This document shows, in pieces, positions 56,657 to 64,000 of a DNA stretch of 64,000 nucleotides. The DNA comes from CAZABC01 sp964483405. Lineage in GTDB: Bacteria > Chloroflexota > Limnocylindria > Limnocylindrales > CSP1-4. A program made the translations under genes and the position numbers. The notes below the pieces were generated by a model that was not told the DNA's origin, made no database searches, and was given only the letters and a program-made list of their open reading frames with translations. The stretch spans positions 183,715-247,714 of the forward strand of contig CAZABC010000002.1 of NCBI GenBank assembly GCA_964483405.1. The letters run 5' to 3'. Within the stretch, counting starts at the first letter, position 1. Each line of letters opens with the position of its first letter.

Positions 56657-57562
56657 ATGACGACGATCGCCGAGTCGGCACCGGAGCGGAGGCACCCGGA
56701 TGATCCGGGGCGCTGGAGGAGCCGCCTGCTCACCATCGCCCTGCTCGTACCGGCGAGCTTCTGGTATCTCGTCCTGCTCCTCGTGCCGCTCGCGATCGTC
56801 GTCATCTTCAGCTTCGGCACCCGGGCGAAGGACGGTGGCTACGCCCCGGGCTTCACGCTCGACAACTACCTCGGCGCGTTCACCAGCCCGGACCCGTTCA
56901 TCTCGAGCTTCCGGCTCGCCGTGCTCGGGACCGGACTCTGCCTCCTCGTCGGCCTGCCATTCGCCTACTTCCTCGCGACCCGGGCCGGCAAGCGCAAGGG
57001 CTTCCTCATCCTGCTCATCGTCATCCCGTTCTGGACGAGCTTCCTCATCCGGACCTACGCCTGGCTGACGATCCTCGGGCCGCGCTTCCTCGCCGACTTG
57101 ATCGGCGCGGTCATCGGCAGCGACGACTTCCGGATCCTCGGGACGGAGGTCGCGGTCCTCATCGGGATCGTCTACGGCTACCTGCCGCTGATGATCTTCC
57201 CGCTCTTCGTCTCGCTCGAGCGGATGGACCGCAGCCTCGTCGAGGCTTCGAAGGACCTCGGCGCCGGGCGCTGGGCGACGTTCCGCCAGATCACCTTCCC
57301 GATCGCCCTGCCGGGGATCATCACCGGCAGCATCCTCGTCTTCATCCCGTTGATGGGCGAGTACGTCGTGCCGGCGATCCTCGGCTATGGACGCATCTAC
57401 CTCGTCGGCAACGCGCTGGTGACGAGCTTCCTCGACGCCCGGAACTGGCCCGCCGGCGCGGCCCAGGCGGTCGGCCTCATCATCGTGATGCTGGTCACGA
57501 TCACCTTCTACATGTGGTCGCTCAATCGCGGCCGCAAGACCCGCCAGGTGAGCGTCCTGTGA
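56657..57562 (+). CDS. potB: Spermidine/putrescine-type permease PotB
   Basis: A 301-residue permease of the binding-protein-dependent type, with six spans. The EAA loop, which contacts the ATPase, reads SLVEASKDLGAGRWATFRQITFPIALPGI. WTSFLIRTYAWLTIL and GEYVVPAILGYG are typical of PotB/PotH. The stop overlaps the potC GTG (GTGA). Length and topology are normal. Confidence 0.92.
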   Translation: MTTIAESAPERRHPDDPGRWRSRLLTIALLVPASFWYLVLLLVPLAIVVIFSFGTRAKDGGYAPGFTLDNYLGAFTSPDPFISSFRLAVLGTGLCLLVGLPFAYFLATRAGKRKGFLILLIVIPFWTSFLIRTYAWLTILGPRFLADLIGAVIGSDDFRILGTEVAVLIGIVYGYLPLMIFPLFVSLERMDRSLVEASKDLGAGRWATFRQITFPIALPGIITGSILVFIPLMGEYVVPAILGYGRIYLVGNALVTSFLDARNWPAGAAQAVGLIIVMLVTITFYMWSLNRGRKTRQVSVL

Positions 57563-58512
57563 GCGCCCCGGCGATCCCCGCGGAAGCTCCGGCCGCCCGG
57601 GTCCGGACCGGACGGGCCGGCGAGCGGCGAGCCAGGTTCGACGTGGACCGGCTCGTCGACCTCGGCTTCCGCGGGCACGCGGTGTTCGTCTACCTGTTCC
57701 TGTACCTGCCGATCCTCGTCGTCGTCATCTTCAGCTTCAACGCGAACTCGCTGGCGACGATCTGGACCGGCTTCGACACGAAGTGGTACGGCGTCGCCCT
57801 GGCCGACCCTGTCGTCCACAAGGCGCTCCAGAACAGCTTCATCGTGGCGATCTTCACGGCGACGATCGCGACGACGATCGGGACGATGGCGGCCCTCGGG
57901 CTGCAACGCGTCCCACGCGGCGTCCGCTCGTTCTACGACGCGATGACCTACGTCTCGATCATCGTCCCCGAGATCGTCATCGCCCTGGCGACGCTCGTCT
58001 TCTTCGCTCAGGCCTTCGACGTCGTCAACCCGATCCTCGACCCGCTCGGGATCAAGCTGAACTTCGGCCACCCGACGATCATCGCCGCCCACGTCCTGTT
58101 CAACCTGAGCCTCGTCCTGCTGCTCGTCCGGGCCCGCCTGTCGGGCATGGACCGGACCCACGTCGAGGCGAGCTACGACCTGTACGCCCCGCCGTGGCGG
58201 ACGTTCCGCCAGATCACGTTCCCGGCGCTCCTGCCGGCGATCGTGGCCGGGTTCCTCCTCGCCTTCACCTTCAGCTTCGACGACTACGTCATCACGTCGT
58301 TCGTCTCGGGCCCCGGCTCGTCCACCCTGCCGATCTTCATCTTCGGCCAGATCAAGCGGGGGGTCTCGCCCGAGACCAACGCGGTGGCGACGATGATCCT
58401 CGTCTTCACGATCGCCCTGCTGCTCGTCGGCCAGCTGCTGTTGTCGTGGACCGCCCGCCGGAGGGGCGGCAGCGGCGACTCGATGGCCTCGATCATCGCC
58501 GAGCAGCGCTAG
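57559..58512 (+). CDS. potC: Spermidine/putrescine-type permease PotC
   Basis: A 317-residue permease. The EAA loop reads HVEASYDLYAPPWRTFRQITFPALLPAI, and FLYLPILVVVIFSFNAN and FTFSFDDYVITSFVSGPGS are characteristic of PotC/PotI. About 45 N-terminal residues are a cytoplasmic extension. It is translated with potB via a GTGA overlap. Its TAG stop overlaps the stop of the convergent RibY-like gene (CTAG). Confidence 0.92.
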   Translation: MSAPAIPAEAPAARVRTGRAGERRARFDVDRLVDLGFRGHAVFVYLFLYLPILVVVIFSFNANSLATIWTGFDTKWYGVALADPVVHKALQNSFIVAIFTATIATTIGTMAALGLQRVPRGVRSFYDAMTYVSIIVPEIVIALATLVFFAQAFDVVNPILDPLGIKLNFGHPTIIAAHVLFNLSLVLLLVRARLSGMDRTHVEASYDLYAPPWRTFRQITFPALLPAIVAGFLLAFTFSFDDYVITSFVSGPGSSTLPIFIFGQIKRGVSPETNAVATMILVFTIALLLVGQLLLSWTARRRGGSGDSMASIIAEQR

Positions 58513-59519
58513 GGCAGCAGCTCGGTCGTCACCAGCCCGTCGACCGTCACCGGGTTCGGGACGAGGTCGCCCTCGAGCCCGGCCATGAACTCGATCGAGG
58601 CAGCCCACGCGTCGACGTCGATGGCCCCGAGCCCCTCGGTCGCCGTCAGGTCGCTCTGCCAGGTGTCGATCGTCGCCTCGAGCACGGCCAGCTCGAACTC
58701 GCGGTCCGCGGCGAGCTCCGGCACCGTCGCGAACGTCGCCTCCAGCCCGGCTTCCGGGTCGGCGATGATGTCCTCCATCGCCCGCAGCGTCGCGGAGACG
58801 AACCCTCGCAGGGCGTCCGGCATCGTCGCAAGGGCGTCCTCGCCGACGATCAGCCCGTTGCCCGGCAAGGGCACGACGTCATCGACGCGAAGCACGGTCG
58901 TGGGCGTGCCGCTCCGCTCGAGGCGGACCGGTTCGTTGTTGACGAACCCGGTCGCCGCGTCGACCACGCCCTGCTCGACGCCGGCGAGCTGCCCGAAGTC
59001 GGGGTACGGCTCGATGTCGACGTCGTCGGTCGTGAGGCCGGCGGACCGGAGGAGCGCCTGGAGCATGATCCAGCCCGACCCGAACTGCCCCGGCGTACCG
59101 ATCCGGCGCCCTTCGAGGTCGGCGGCCGTCGCGATGCCCGAGGCCGTCGCGGCGAACACGATGCTGGGGAACTTCGCGTAGATCGTCGCCACGTAGCGGA
59201 CCGGGATGCCCTGGCTGGCCGCCGGGATGACGCTCGTGCCGTCGGCGAGCGCGACGTCGACCGAGCCCTCGCCGACGAGCCGGACCAGATCGGGGTCGAT
59301 CTTGTTCTCGAACGTCACGTCGAGCCCCGCATCGCGGTAGTAGCCCCGCTGGTCGGCGAGGTAGAACTGGGCGAACTGGACGCTCGGGATGTAGCCGAGG
59401 CCGACCTTCAGCTCGGTCATCGTCGGGGTCTCGCCGATGCCGCAGGCCGCGAGCAGGGTCGACACGGCGACGGCGGCGGCCGCCAGCGCGGCGGAGCGGG
59501 TGGATCGGATGCGGGGCAC
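58509..59519 (-). CDS. ribY: RibY-like riboflavin-binding lipoprotein (NMT1/THI5-like)
   Basis: A 336-residue binding protein with a lipobox (TLLAACGIG) and an NMT1/THI5-like domain: LKVGLGYIPSVQFAQFYLADQRGYYRDAGLDVTFE, LVRLVGEGSVDVALADGTSVIPA and LEGRRIGTPGQFGSGWIMLQALL. The family serves thiamine precursors, taurine, nitrate and riboflavin. The FMN riboswitch ahead of the operon makes riboflavin (RibY of the RibXY system known from Chloroflexota) the best call. The GTG at 59519 follows GGAGGT. It is the last gene of the operon. Confidence 0.82.
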   Translation of the reverse strand: MPRIRSTRSAALAAAAVAVSTLLAACGIGETPTMTELKVGLGYIPSVQFAQFYLADQRGYYRDAGLDVTFENKIDPDLVRLVGEGSVDVALADGTSVIPAASQGIPVRYVATIYAKFPSIVFAATASGIATAADLEGRRIGTPGQFGSGWIMLQALLRSAGLTTDDVDIEPYPDFGQLAGVEQGVVDAATGFVNNEPVRLERSGTPTTVLRVDDVVPLPGNGLIVGEDALATMPDALRGFVSATLRAMEDIIADPEAGLEATFATVPELAADREFELAVLEATIDTWQSDLTATEGLGAIDVDAWAASIEFMAGLEGDLVPNPVTVDGLVTTELLP

Positions 59520-59545
59520 GGTGGACCTCCGGTTGGCTGGTCGAA

Positions 59546-60382
59546 TCAGGCGCGGGTCCCGACGAGCCGGCGCTCGACGAGCACCGTCACGCCGTACAGC
59601 CCGACGCCGAGCAGGGCGATCGTCAGGAGCGTGGCGAAGAGGAGCGGCGTATCGAAGCTCGAGCCGCGGGCGAGGTTGAGGAGCCAGCCGAGCCCGGCGT
59701 CGGCACCGGCCCACTCGCCGATGATCGCGCCGACGACGGCCAGGGTGATGCCGACCCGCATCCCGCCGAGGACGCCCGGCAGGGCCGCCGGCAGCTCGAT
59801 GGTGGCGAACCGTTGGCGGGGGGTCGCCCGGAGGCTCCGACCGAGCTCGATGAGGCGCGCGTCCACGCCGCGGAAGGCGACCATCGTCGCGACGGCGACC
59901 GGGAAGAAGACGATGAGCGCGCAGATGACGACCTTCCCGGTCAGGCCGGTGCCGAACCAGAGGGCGAGGAGCGGGGCCAGGGCGAGGATCGGCGTCGACT
60001 GCGCGGCGACGAGGTACGGCGACAGGACGAGGTCGGCCCGCCGGGAGCGGGCCAGGAGCGATCCGACGACGACGCCGAGACCGGCGCCGACGACGAAGCC
60101 GAGGAGGATCTCGACGAGGGTGACGAGCGTGTGCTCGACGAAGGTGCCTTCCAGCCATGCCGTCGCGAACCGCTCGAGGACCCGCGACGGCCCGGGCAGG
60201 ATGAAGTCCGGGTAGTCGCCGACCCAGACGATGAGCTGCCAGGCGAGCAGGAAGAGAAGACCGCCGAAGAGCACGGCGCCGAGCGCGCGCAGCCGGTGGA
60301 GCGAGACGCCGGTCGCCGGACGCTCGACCGTCGGCCGGTCCGCCGTCGGCCGGTCCGCCGCCGGCCGCTCCGTCGCGCTCAC
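59546..60382 (-). CDS. ribX: RibX-like riboflavin ABC importer permease
   Basis: A 278-residue permease of the SsuC/TauC class with six spans. The ATPase-contact loop reads LGRSLRATPRQRFATIELPAALPGVLGGM, and VVGAIIGEWAGADAGLGWLL is typical of the class. The N-terminus carries a short repeat (ADRPTADRPTVERP). The GTG at 60382 overlaps the ATPase stop, and it precedes ribY by 26 bases. Assignment to riboflavin depends on the riboswitch. Confidence 0.82.
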   Translation of the reverse strand: MSATERPAADRPTADRPTVERPATGVSLHRLRALGAVLFGGLLFLLAWQLIVWVGDYPDFILPGPSRVLERFATAWLEGTFVEHTLVTLVEILLGFVVGAGLGVVVGSLLARSRRADLVLSPYLVAAQSTPILALAPLLALWFGTGLTGKVVICALIVFFPVAVATMVAFRGVDARLIELGRSLRATPRQRFATIELPAALPGVLGGMRVGITLAVVGAIIGEWAGADAGLGWLLNLARGSSFDTPLLFATLLTIALLGVGLYGVTVLVERRLVGTRA

Positions 60383-61260
60383 CGCCGGGTCTCCGCGGCG
60401 CCGAGGGCCGCGTCGGTCGTCAGCTCGGAGGGCCGCTCGCCCTCCTCGCCGGAGAACCCGAGGTGGCGCCGGATCTCGATCGCCGCCTCGGCGATCGCGG
60501 GGCTGTCGAGGTGGGCGGCCGTGCGCGGCCGGGCGAGCGGGCTCCGGACGTCGGCGATGACCCGCCCCGGCCGTGGCGACAGGACGACGACCCGGTCGGC
60601 CAGGAAGACTGCCTCGCGGATGCTGTGGGTGACGACGAGGATCGTCGCCGCGGTCCGCTCCCAGAGCTTGAGGAGCTCGATGTTGAAGCGCTCGCGGGTC
60701 AGCGCGTCGAGGGCGCTGAAGGGCTCGTCGAGGAGCAGGATGGACGGCCCGAGGGCCAGCGCGCGGGCGATCGCGGCCCGCTGCCGCATGCCGCCCGACA
60801 GGCGGCCGGGGCGGTAGCCGGAGAACCGGGCGAGCCCGACGATGCGGAGGAGCTCGGCGGCTCGCTCCCGCCGTTCGGCGCGGGGGACCCCGGCGAGCTC
60901 GAGCGGGTAGGCGACGTTGTCGAGCGTGTCCCGCCAGGGCAGGAGGCGTGGCTCCTGGAAGACGAAGCCGACGGCCCGGTCCGGCCCGTCGACGGGCCGA
61001 CCCTCGAGGGCGATGGTCCCGGCAGCGGCCGGGATGAGTCCGCCCACCGCCCGCAGGAGGGTGCTCTTGCCGCAACCGTTCGGTCCGATGATCGCCACGA
61101 CCTCGCGCGGCGCCACCTCGAGCGAGACACCGTCGAGCGCGAGCAGCGGGCCGCTGCCGGGCTGCTCGAACTCGATTCGCAGGTCCGCCAGGCGCACGGC
61201 CACCGGCGCCGCGGCTCCGCCGGCCGGGCTGTCGGGATGGGCCACCTGTCCGAGCGCCAC
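60379..61260 (-). CDS. Riboflavin ABC importer ATP-binding protein (SsuB/TauB-like)
   Basis: A 293-residue ATPase: Walker A IGPNGCGKSTLLRAVGG, Q-loop VFQEPRLLPW, signature LSGGMRQRAAIARAL, Walker B LLLDEPFSALDAL and switch VTHSIREAVFLAD. It belongs to the nitrate/sulfonate/taurine ATPase group. I chose the GTG at 61260 because AGGAG lies 8 bases upstream; a start 18 codons earlier lacks a site. It is the first gene after the FMN riboswitch. Confidence 0.85.
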   Translation of the reverse strand: MALGQVAHPDSPAGGAAAPVAVRLADLRIEFEQPGSGPLLALDGVSLEVAPREVVAIIGPNGCGKSTLLRAVGGLIPAAAGTIALEGRPVDGPDRAVGFVFQEPRLLPWRDTLDNVAYPLELAGVPRAERRERAAELLRIVGLARFSGYRPGRLSGGMRQRAAIARALALGPSILLLDEPFSALDALTRERFNIELLKLWERTAATILVVTHSIREAVFLADRVVVLSPRPGRVIADVRSPLARPRTAAHLDSPAIAEAAIEIRRHLGFSGEEGERPSELTTDAALGAAETRR

Positions 61261-61328
61261 GCACCGAGCTCCTGTCGTCGGCCCCGGGGCGGCACGCGGA
61301 GGCGCCGATCGCACGCCGCGATCGCACG

Positions 61329-61508
61329 CCGCCTTCTTCCATCCGGACTGTCACCGTCGGCCCCGGTTCGGCGGCCATCGCCGCCGTCGGGTCTGCTGGC
61401 ACCCCGCCGCTCGCGCGACCGGGCCGCTCGTGGGCTCGCCCCGGCTCGCTCGCGCGACACCGAGGCCATACCACCGGTCGGGGATCGCACCCTGCCCCGA
61501 AGGCGGCG
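61329..61508 (-). ncRNA. FMN riboswitch (RFN element)
   Basis: On the minus strand the RFN landmarks occur in order: CTTCGGGGCAGGGTG, ATCCCCGACCGGTGGTA, AGCCCACGAGC, then CCGACGGTGACAGTCCGGATG and GAAGAAGG. This matches the conserved stems and loops of the element. A GC-rich variable stem sits in the middle. Between it and the ATPase start, a 13-base direct repeat (GCGGCGTGCGATC) may take part in the expression platform. It should lower expression when FMN is abundant. Confidence 0.93.
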
Positions 61509-61510
61509 CC

Positions 61511-61516
61511 ATCGTA
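61511..61516 (-). promoter_or_regulatory. Extended -10 box TGCTACGAT of the riboflavin importer operon
   Basis: TACGAT preceded by TGC on the minus strand, placing the transcript start at about 61504, right at the edge of the FMN riboswitch. Confidence 0.65.
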
Positions 61517-61543
61517 GCACCGGCACGGTCGGCGAGCCGGTCC

Positions 61544-62776
61544 TCAGGCGAGCGGCGGCTCGGGAGGCTGGGGTGCCGGCAGCCCGGCGTCGGCGGCGAG
61601 GAGCGCCGCCTTGTCGGTCCGCTCCCACGGCACGTCCAGGTCCTCCCGGCCGAAGTGGCCATAGGCGGCCGTGTCGCGGTAGATCGGCCGGCGGAGGTCG
61701 AGGGCCTCGATGATGCTCGCCGGCCGCAGGTCGAAGTGGCGATCGAGGAGCTCGAGGATCTGCTCGTCGGGGATGCGGCCCGTCCCGAACGTCTCCACCG
61801 ACAGCGACAGCGGCCGGGCGATCCCGATGCCGTAGGCGACCTCGAGCTCGAACCGGTCGGCGATCCCGGCGGCGACGACGTTCTTGGCCACCCAGCGCGC
61901 GGCGTACGCCGCCGACCGGTCGACCTTCGTCGGGTCCTTCCCGGAGAACGCTCCGCCACCGTGACGGGCCATCCCGCCGTAGGAGTCGACGATGATCTTG
62001 CGGCCGGTCAGACCGGCATCGCCCATCGGCCCGCCGATGACGAACCGGCCGGTCGGGTTGACGTGCATGACCGGCTCGGTCTCGCGGAGCTCGGGCGGGA
62101 TCACCGGGCGGATGACGGCCTCGACGATGTCCCGCCGGATCCGCTCGGCCCGGACGTCGGGGTCGTGCTGTGCGGCGACGAGGACGGTCGTGACGCGCTT
62201 CGGCACGCCCCGCTCGTACTCGACGGTCACCTGGGTCTTCCCGTCGGGCCGCAGGTACGGCAGCTCGCCCGCCTTGCGGACCTCGGCGAGCCGTCGGGCC
62301 AGCCGGTGGGCGAGGGCGATCGGGAGCGGCATCAGCTCGGGCGTCTCGCGACAGGCGAACCCGAACATCATCCCCTGGTCGCCGGCGCCGAGCTCGTGGC
62401 GCGGCGTGGCATCCGCCCGGACCTCGAGCGCCTCGTCGACGCCGACGGCGATGTCGGGCGACTGCTCCTTGATCGAGACGAGCGTGCCGCAGGTCAGGTA
62501 GTCGAAGCCGTACTCGGCCTTCGTGTAGCCGATGTCCCGGACGGTGTCGCGGACGACCGCCTGGAAGTCCACGTACGTCGACGTCGTGATCTCGCCGAGG
62601 ACGAGGACGAGGCCGGTCGTCGTGGCGGCCTCGCAGGCGACCCGGGCATCGGGATCGTCGCGGATGATCGCGTCGAGGATGGCGTCCGAGATCTGGTCGC
62701 ACATCTTGTCGGGGTGACCCTCGGTCACCGACTCGGACGTGAACAGGTACTGGGCGTCGTCGAGGAAGCTGGGCAT
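61544..62776 (-). CDS. metK: S-adenosylmethionine synthetase
   Basis: A 410-residue enzyme making S-adenosylmethionine from ATP and methionine. FTSESVTEGHPDKMCDQISDAILD, GEITTSTYVDFQAVVRDTV, GAGDQGMMFGFACRETPELMPLPI, NPTGRFVIGGPMGDAGLTGRKIIVD and GGGAFSGKDPTKVDRSAAYAARWVAKN are all diagnostic. The ATG at 62776 is the usual start region. It is the gene downstream of its own promoter at 62806-62811; no SAM riboswitch motif is seen in the short leader. Confidence 0.97.
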   Translation of the reverse strand: MPSFLDDAQYLFTSESVTEGHPDKMCDQISDAILDAIIRDDPDARVACEAATTTGLVLVLGEITTSTYVDFQAVVRDTVRDIGYTKAEYGFDYLTCGTLVSIKEQSPDIAVGVDEALEVRADATPRHELGAGDQGMMFGFACRETPELMPLPIALAHRLARRLAEVRKAGELPYLRPDGKTQVTVEYERGVPKRVTTVLVAAQHDPDVRAERIRRDIVEAVIRPVIPPELRETEPVMHVNPTGRFVIGGPMGDAGLTGRKIIVDSYGGMARHGGGAFSGKDPTKVDRSAAYAARWVAKNVVAAGIADRFELEVAYGIGIARPLSLSVETFGTGRIPDEQILELLDRHFDLRPASIIEALDLRRPIYRDTAAYGHFGREDLDVPWERTDKAALLAADAGLPAPQPPEPPLA

Positions 62777-62805
62777 CGCGACTCCGGCGGGTGCGGGGTG
62801 CGCCG

Positions 62806-62811
62806 AGCGTA
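62806..62811 (-). promoter_or_regulatory. -10 box TACGCT of metK
   Basis: TACGCT on the minus strand, 29 bases before the ATG at 62776. The implied leader is about 23 bases, too short for a riboswitch. Confidence 0.5.
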
Positions 62812-62858
62812 CCACCAGCGTGCGGAGTGGGCCGGTGCGCCCGATGCTCCTATGCCCA

Positions 62859-62871
62859 CCGGTACTACCGG
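62859..62871. promoter_or_regulatory. 13-base palindrome between metK and the surface-protein gene
   Basis: CCGGTACTACCGG is a perfect inverted repeat around one base. It lies in the divergent region and may be an operator; no bound protein is known. Confidence 0.3.
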
Positions 62872-62955
62872 CCCGGTGCTCGCACGCCCCGTCATCGGTG
62901 ACCATCTCGCCGATCCCGTCCCTATGCCTGCATCCGACCCGGAGCCGACCTGCGC

Positions 62956-64000
62956 ATGTCACCGACCCGAGCCGCCGCCTCGACCGGACGATCCTTCCGG
63001 GCGGCGCTTGTCGCGCTCGTCGTGGGCACGCTCATCGCCGGGTTCGGGGTCGCCGGAGCCGGGTTCGCCGCGGCGGCGCTGACGATCGAGCCGATCACCT
63101 GGGACGTCGTCGGCCTGGACTCGAACAAGCCCGCCTCCGAGGGGCCCGACACGTTCCCCGTCGGGGCCCGGATCTGCAACACCGGCACGACGGCCGCGTC
63201 GAACGTCGTCGCCACGTTCACCTGGGACAACGCGAACGCCAACATCGCCCTCGTCCCGGGCAGCCTCTCGACGGTGACGATCCCGAGCCTCGCGGCCGGT
63301 GCCTGCACCGACGCCTACTTCAACATCCGGGTCAGCCGGGTGAAGGCAGCGATCGACACGGCCCGCAGGTACCACATCACGGCGACGGCCGACGGAGGTG
63401 TCGGGCCGGTCTCGACGCCGGCCGGCCGCCAGATCCACGTCGAAGGGCTCGTCTCGCAGAACCGCAACACGGTGGTGTCGATCACCGGCCCCGGCGGCTC
63501 GCCGCCCGCCACGACGGTCACCGTCGGCCAGCAGTACACCTACGTCCTGACCTCCGAGACCGCTCCCGGCGGGTACGAGCAGTTCGAGACGTTCCTCGAC
63601 TTCCCGAACCTGATCTTCCGCATCGTCTCGGTCGCGGCGACGTACACGACCCCGACCGGGTTCACGACCGACATGCTCTACACCGACGCCTGCGGCTGGC
63701 AGCCTGACCCGGCGCTCCCCGACTACCTGACCTGCGTCGGCCCCGACCAGGTCCCGGGCGGCAAGGCCGGCGACACCGTCGTGACGACGTACGTGGTCGA
63801 GATCCTGACGACCGGCACGGCAACGGTGAATGCGCTGATCTACGACAAGTCCGGCGCGAGCTTCCATTACAACACCGACTTCGGCACGAAGTTCGTCGCG
63901 ATCGAGGCGGTCCCGCCGTCGCCGTCGCCGAGTCCGAGCCCGTCGCCGAGCCCGAGCCCGTCGCCGTCGCCTGATCCGTCGCCGAGCCCGAGCCCGAGCC
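62956..64000 (+). CDS. Secreted surface protein with Pro/Ser repeat region, C-terminus beyond window
   Basis: About 348 residues are visible from the ATG at 62956 (GGAG 11 bases upstream). A signal peptide covers residues 1-41 (ALVALVVGTLIAGFGVAGAGF). Residues 42-310 read as beta-rich extracellular domains with DUF11-like features (FPVGARICNTGTTAASNVVATF, VTVGQQYTYVLTSETAPGG). From about 318 the chain becomes a PSPSP repeat that runs out of the window. A Pro/Ser spacer commonly holds a surface domain away from the membrane. Cysteines in the second half may pair. Confidence 0.8.
   Translation, partial: MSPTRAAASTGRSFRAALVALVVGTLIAGFGVAGAGFAAAALTIEPITWDVVGLDSNKPASEGPDTFPVGARICNTGTTAASNVVATFTWDNANANIALVPGSLSTVTIPSLAAGACTDAYFNIRVSRVKAAIDTARRYHITATADGGVGPVSTPAGRQIHVEGLVSQNRNTVVSITGPGGSPPATTVTVGQQYTYVLTSETAPGGYEQFETFLDFPNLIFRIVSVAATYTTPTGFTTDMLYTDACGWQPDPALPDYLTCVGPDQVPGGKAGDTVVTTYVVEILTTGTATVNALIYDKSGASFHYNTDFGTKFVAIEAVPPSPSPSPSPSPSPSPSPSPDPSPSPSPS

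Noticed and set aside
54226..58512. Iron or sulfate ABC importer
   Set aside because: The binding protein N-terminus (IYNWSDYI) and the PotB/PotC permease motifs indicate the polyamine class.
61329..61508. TPP riboswitch ahead of the NMT1-like transporter
   Set aside because: Expected from the THI5-like binding protein, but the sequence has RFN landmarks and no CTGAGA thi-box.
62777..62955. SAM riboswitch ahead of metK
   Set aside because: The leader implied by the -10 box is about 23 bases and no SAM-I or SAM-II motif is visible.

Overview
The window is very GC-rich (about 70%), uses ATG, GTG and TTG starts, and is densely packed. Gene after gene is coupled by ATGA, GTGA or TGATG overlaps. 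Gene content (RibXY-type riboflavin importer under an FMN riboswitch, TANNNT boxes directly before start codons, Hdr/Qmo-like flavoproteins, PYROXD2-like oxidoreductases, LCP proteins with Pro/Ser linkers) suggests an uncultivated Chloroflexota bacterium, perhaps of the Limnocylindria/Ellin6529 type. That placement is inference; no rRNA or marker tree is available here. Two runs of exactly 100 N (1574-1673 and 41546-41645) show a draft or metagenome assembly. No tRNA, rRNA, CRISPR array or insertion sequence was recognised.

Layout. 1-1935: two LytR-CpsA-Psr proteins (minus). 2577-15399: a minus-strand array of 14 genes read lysC, birA, ECF sigma, membrane anti-sigma-like protein, accD, accA, BCCP-like, accC, fabZ, metallophosphoesterase, fabF, accB, fabH, fabG. 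It holds most of the type II fatty-acid pathway plus the biotin ligase that activates acetyl-CoA carboxylase. 15581-24032: dienelactone hydrolase, a small membrane protein, the threonine genes (hom, thrC, thrB), trpS, an AI-2E-family permease with surE, and a membrane-protein gene broken by an in-frame TGA. 24239-28605: two tandem PYROXD2-like flavoproteins, a hemerythrin and a PadR regulator.

28658-36736: a nine-gene minus-strand operon reading ArsR, DsrE-like, TusA-like, MvhD-like, HdrA with an inserted GltD-like module, a second HdrA, a small winged-helix protein, a QmoC-like membrane subunit and a hemerythrin. I read it as a sulfur-carrier-linked, quinone-interacting heterodisulfide-reductase-like complex. 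It is the strongest candidate for an unusual system here.

36957-47761: GcvT-like protein, methyltransferase, M20 peptidase, aminotransferase, ABC exporter, ureohydrolase-fold protein, then a BtuFCD cobalamin importer behind a cobalamin riboswitch. 47885-50643: three coupled secreted proteins, the first with a caspase-like His/Cys pattern. 50675-54082: SWIM-like mini-protein and GDP-mannose genes (ManC, ManB, separate cupin). 54226-58512: spermidine/putrescine-type importer. 58509-61516: FMN-riboswitch-controlled RibXY-like riboflavin importer. 61544-64000: metK and the start of a secreted surface protein that runs off the window.
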